Source: Gammaproteobacteria bacterium (GTDB lineage: Bacteria > Pseudomonadota > Gammaproteobacteria > HK1). From it: a stretch of DNA of 5,606 nt. The number at the start of each line of letters is the position of its first letter. The stretch's first letter is position 1. Shown here in pieces: positions 4,800 to 5,606 of this stretch. The notes under the pieces are model-generated. The model made no database searches. It was not told the DNA's origin and saw only the letters and a list, made by a program, of their open reading frames with translations. A program made the position numbers and the translations under genes. The DNA lies in NCBI GenBank assembly GCA_020444775.1, contig JAGRHX010000979.1:1-5606 (forward strand). Direction: 5' to 3'.

Positions 4800-5606
4800 A
4801 TGACCGATATCATCATCATGCACGAGTCCTTGCAGCGCATTGACGCGGCACTCGCCGAGCGTGCCCCGGACGTGCGCGCCATAGGCTGGAGCAGTGACGG
4901 CAAACTGCTGCTCGACGAGCAGCCCATCGATGCGAACGAGATCCGCCCGCGCGCGGCATGGATCAGCTTCGACGTCTTCGCCGCCGGTTGCCTGGAGGCC
5001 TATGCGCGGACATTGTCGCGCTACGACAGTCTGGAGTGGGTGCAAAGCGCTCATGCCGGGCTCGATCACCCGATCTACAAGCCACTGCTGGAACGCGGAG
5101 TCCGTCTGAGCAAGAGCGGCGCCCAGTCGATCCCGATCACCGAGTACGTGCTCGCCTACGCGCTGGCCTGGTTCCAGGACATGGGCGAACGCCGTCAGGC
5201 GCAGCGTGAGAAACGCTGGCAGCCGCATCGGTTTCGCGAGCTCTGGCATTCCAACTGGCTGGTCGTCGGCTATGGCCACATCGGCCGTGGCGTGGCGCGC
5301 CGTGCCAAGGCCTTCGATTGCCACGTCACCGTGATCCGACGCTCGCGCAGCAAGGACGAATACGCTGACGTCGTCGCGCCGCTTGGCGACCTGGGTGAGC
5401 ACCTGCCGCAGGCCGACGTGGTGGTGCTGGCCTGTCCGGACAACGAGGAGACACGGGGGCTCGCCGACGCCCGCTTCTTCGAACGGATGAAGCCGGGCAC
5501 GCTGCTCATCAACGTGGCCCGCGGCTCGCTGGTCGACGAGCAGGCCCTGCTCGACGGACTGCAGCGCCAGCAGCCCGCGCACGCCGTCCTGGACGTCTTC
5601 CAGACC
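4800..5606 (+). CDS. D-isomer-specific 2-hydroxyacid dehydrogenase, partial (C-terminus missing)
   Basis: The first 269 codons are present and the gene runs off the right edge; family members are usually 310-340 residues. These soluble enzymes reduce 2-oxo acids such as glyoxylate, hydroxypyruvate or pyruvate to D-2-hydroxy acids, or run in reverse. The catalytic-domain segment SAHAGLDHPIYKPLLERG (83-100) is followed by ITEYVLAYALAWF (113-125). The Rossmann motif VGYGHIGRGVARRAKAF is at 156-172. The second beta strand ends VTVIRRS, with Arg180-Arg181 where NAD-dependent members have an acidic residue, which suggests NADP(H). ADVVVLACPDNEETRGL (205-221) and LLINVARGSLVDEQAL (235-250) with catalytic Arg241 are typical. 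The catalytic Glu should lie at or just beyond the edge after LDVFQT, and the His lies outside. The ATG at 4800 has only a weak ribosome-binding site (GAAACGAG); a second in-frame ATG at 4818 has no better one. It is divergent from the transketolase operon. A glyoxylate/hydroxypyruvate reductase role is possible but not shown. Confidence 0.93.
   Translation, partial: MTDIIIMHESLQRIDAALAERAPDVRAIGWSSDGKLLLDEQPIDANEIRPRAAWISFDVFAAGCLEAYARTLSRYDSLEWVQSAHAGLDHPIYKPLLERGVRLSKSGAQSIPITEYVLAYALAWFQDMGERRQAQREKRWQPHRFRELWHSNWLVVGYGHIGRGVARRAKAFDCHVTVIRRSRSKDEYADVVAPLGDLGEHLPQADVVVLACPDNEETRGLADARFFERMKPGTLLINVARGSLVDEQALLDGLQRQQPAHAVLDVFQT

Noticed and set aside
4689..5582. Minus-strand open frame (297 codons) opposite the hydroxyacid dehydrogenase
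   Set aside because: The plus-strand frame shows Rossmann and catalytic motifs in order, while the antisense translation shows none.

Overview
The window is GC-rich, gene-dense bacterial DNA. Five genes lie head to tail on the minus strand and one gene diverges from them on the plus strand. The leftmost gene is the 5' end of boxC (benzoyl-CoA-dihydrodiol lyase), a marker of the aerobic CoA-dependent 'box' route of benzoate breakdown. Together with the high GC content and strong Shine-Dalgarno sites, this suggests an aerobic or facultative aromatic-degrading proteobacterium, for example of the Azoarcus/Thauera/Burkholderia kind. The lineage is an inference; there is no rRNA or tRNA here to test it.

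Layout, following minus-strand transcription from right to left: transketolase N-terminal subunit (4293-3460), transketolase C-terminal subunit (3463-2489, sharing an ATGA stop/start overlap with the previous gene), SDR-family dehydrogenase (2454-1693), luciferase-like flavin-dependent monooxygenase (1637-396) and boxC (284 to beyond the left edge). Gaps are -4, 34, 55 and 111 bases. The first four genes look like one operon. boxC may be read through or may have its own promoter in the 111-base gap. On the other side of a 506-base non-coding region, a D-2-hydroxyacid dehydrogenase (4800 to beyond the right edge) is transcribed away from the operon.

The likely theme is catabolism of an unidentified compound. 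A two-subunit thiamine-diphosphate enzyme could move or cleave a two-carbon ketol unit. The SDR and the hydroxyacid dehydrogenase could interconvert alcohols with ketones and hydroxy acids with keto acids. The FMN-type monooxygenase would supply an oxygenation step. boxC next door suggests, but does not prove, that an aromatic product enters the benzoyl-CoA pool. Each family assignment is firm; the combined pathway is a hypothesis.

The divergent region holds a conspicuous imperfect 20-bp palindrome (4315-4334) just upstream of the transketolase ribosome-binding site. It also holds two shorter perfect or near-perfect palindromes (4605-4620 and 4634-4647). These are the best regulatory candidates. 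No mobile element, CRISPR array, RNA gene or convincing intrinsic terminator was seen.
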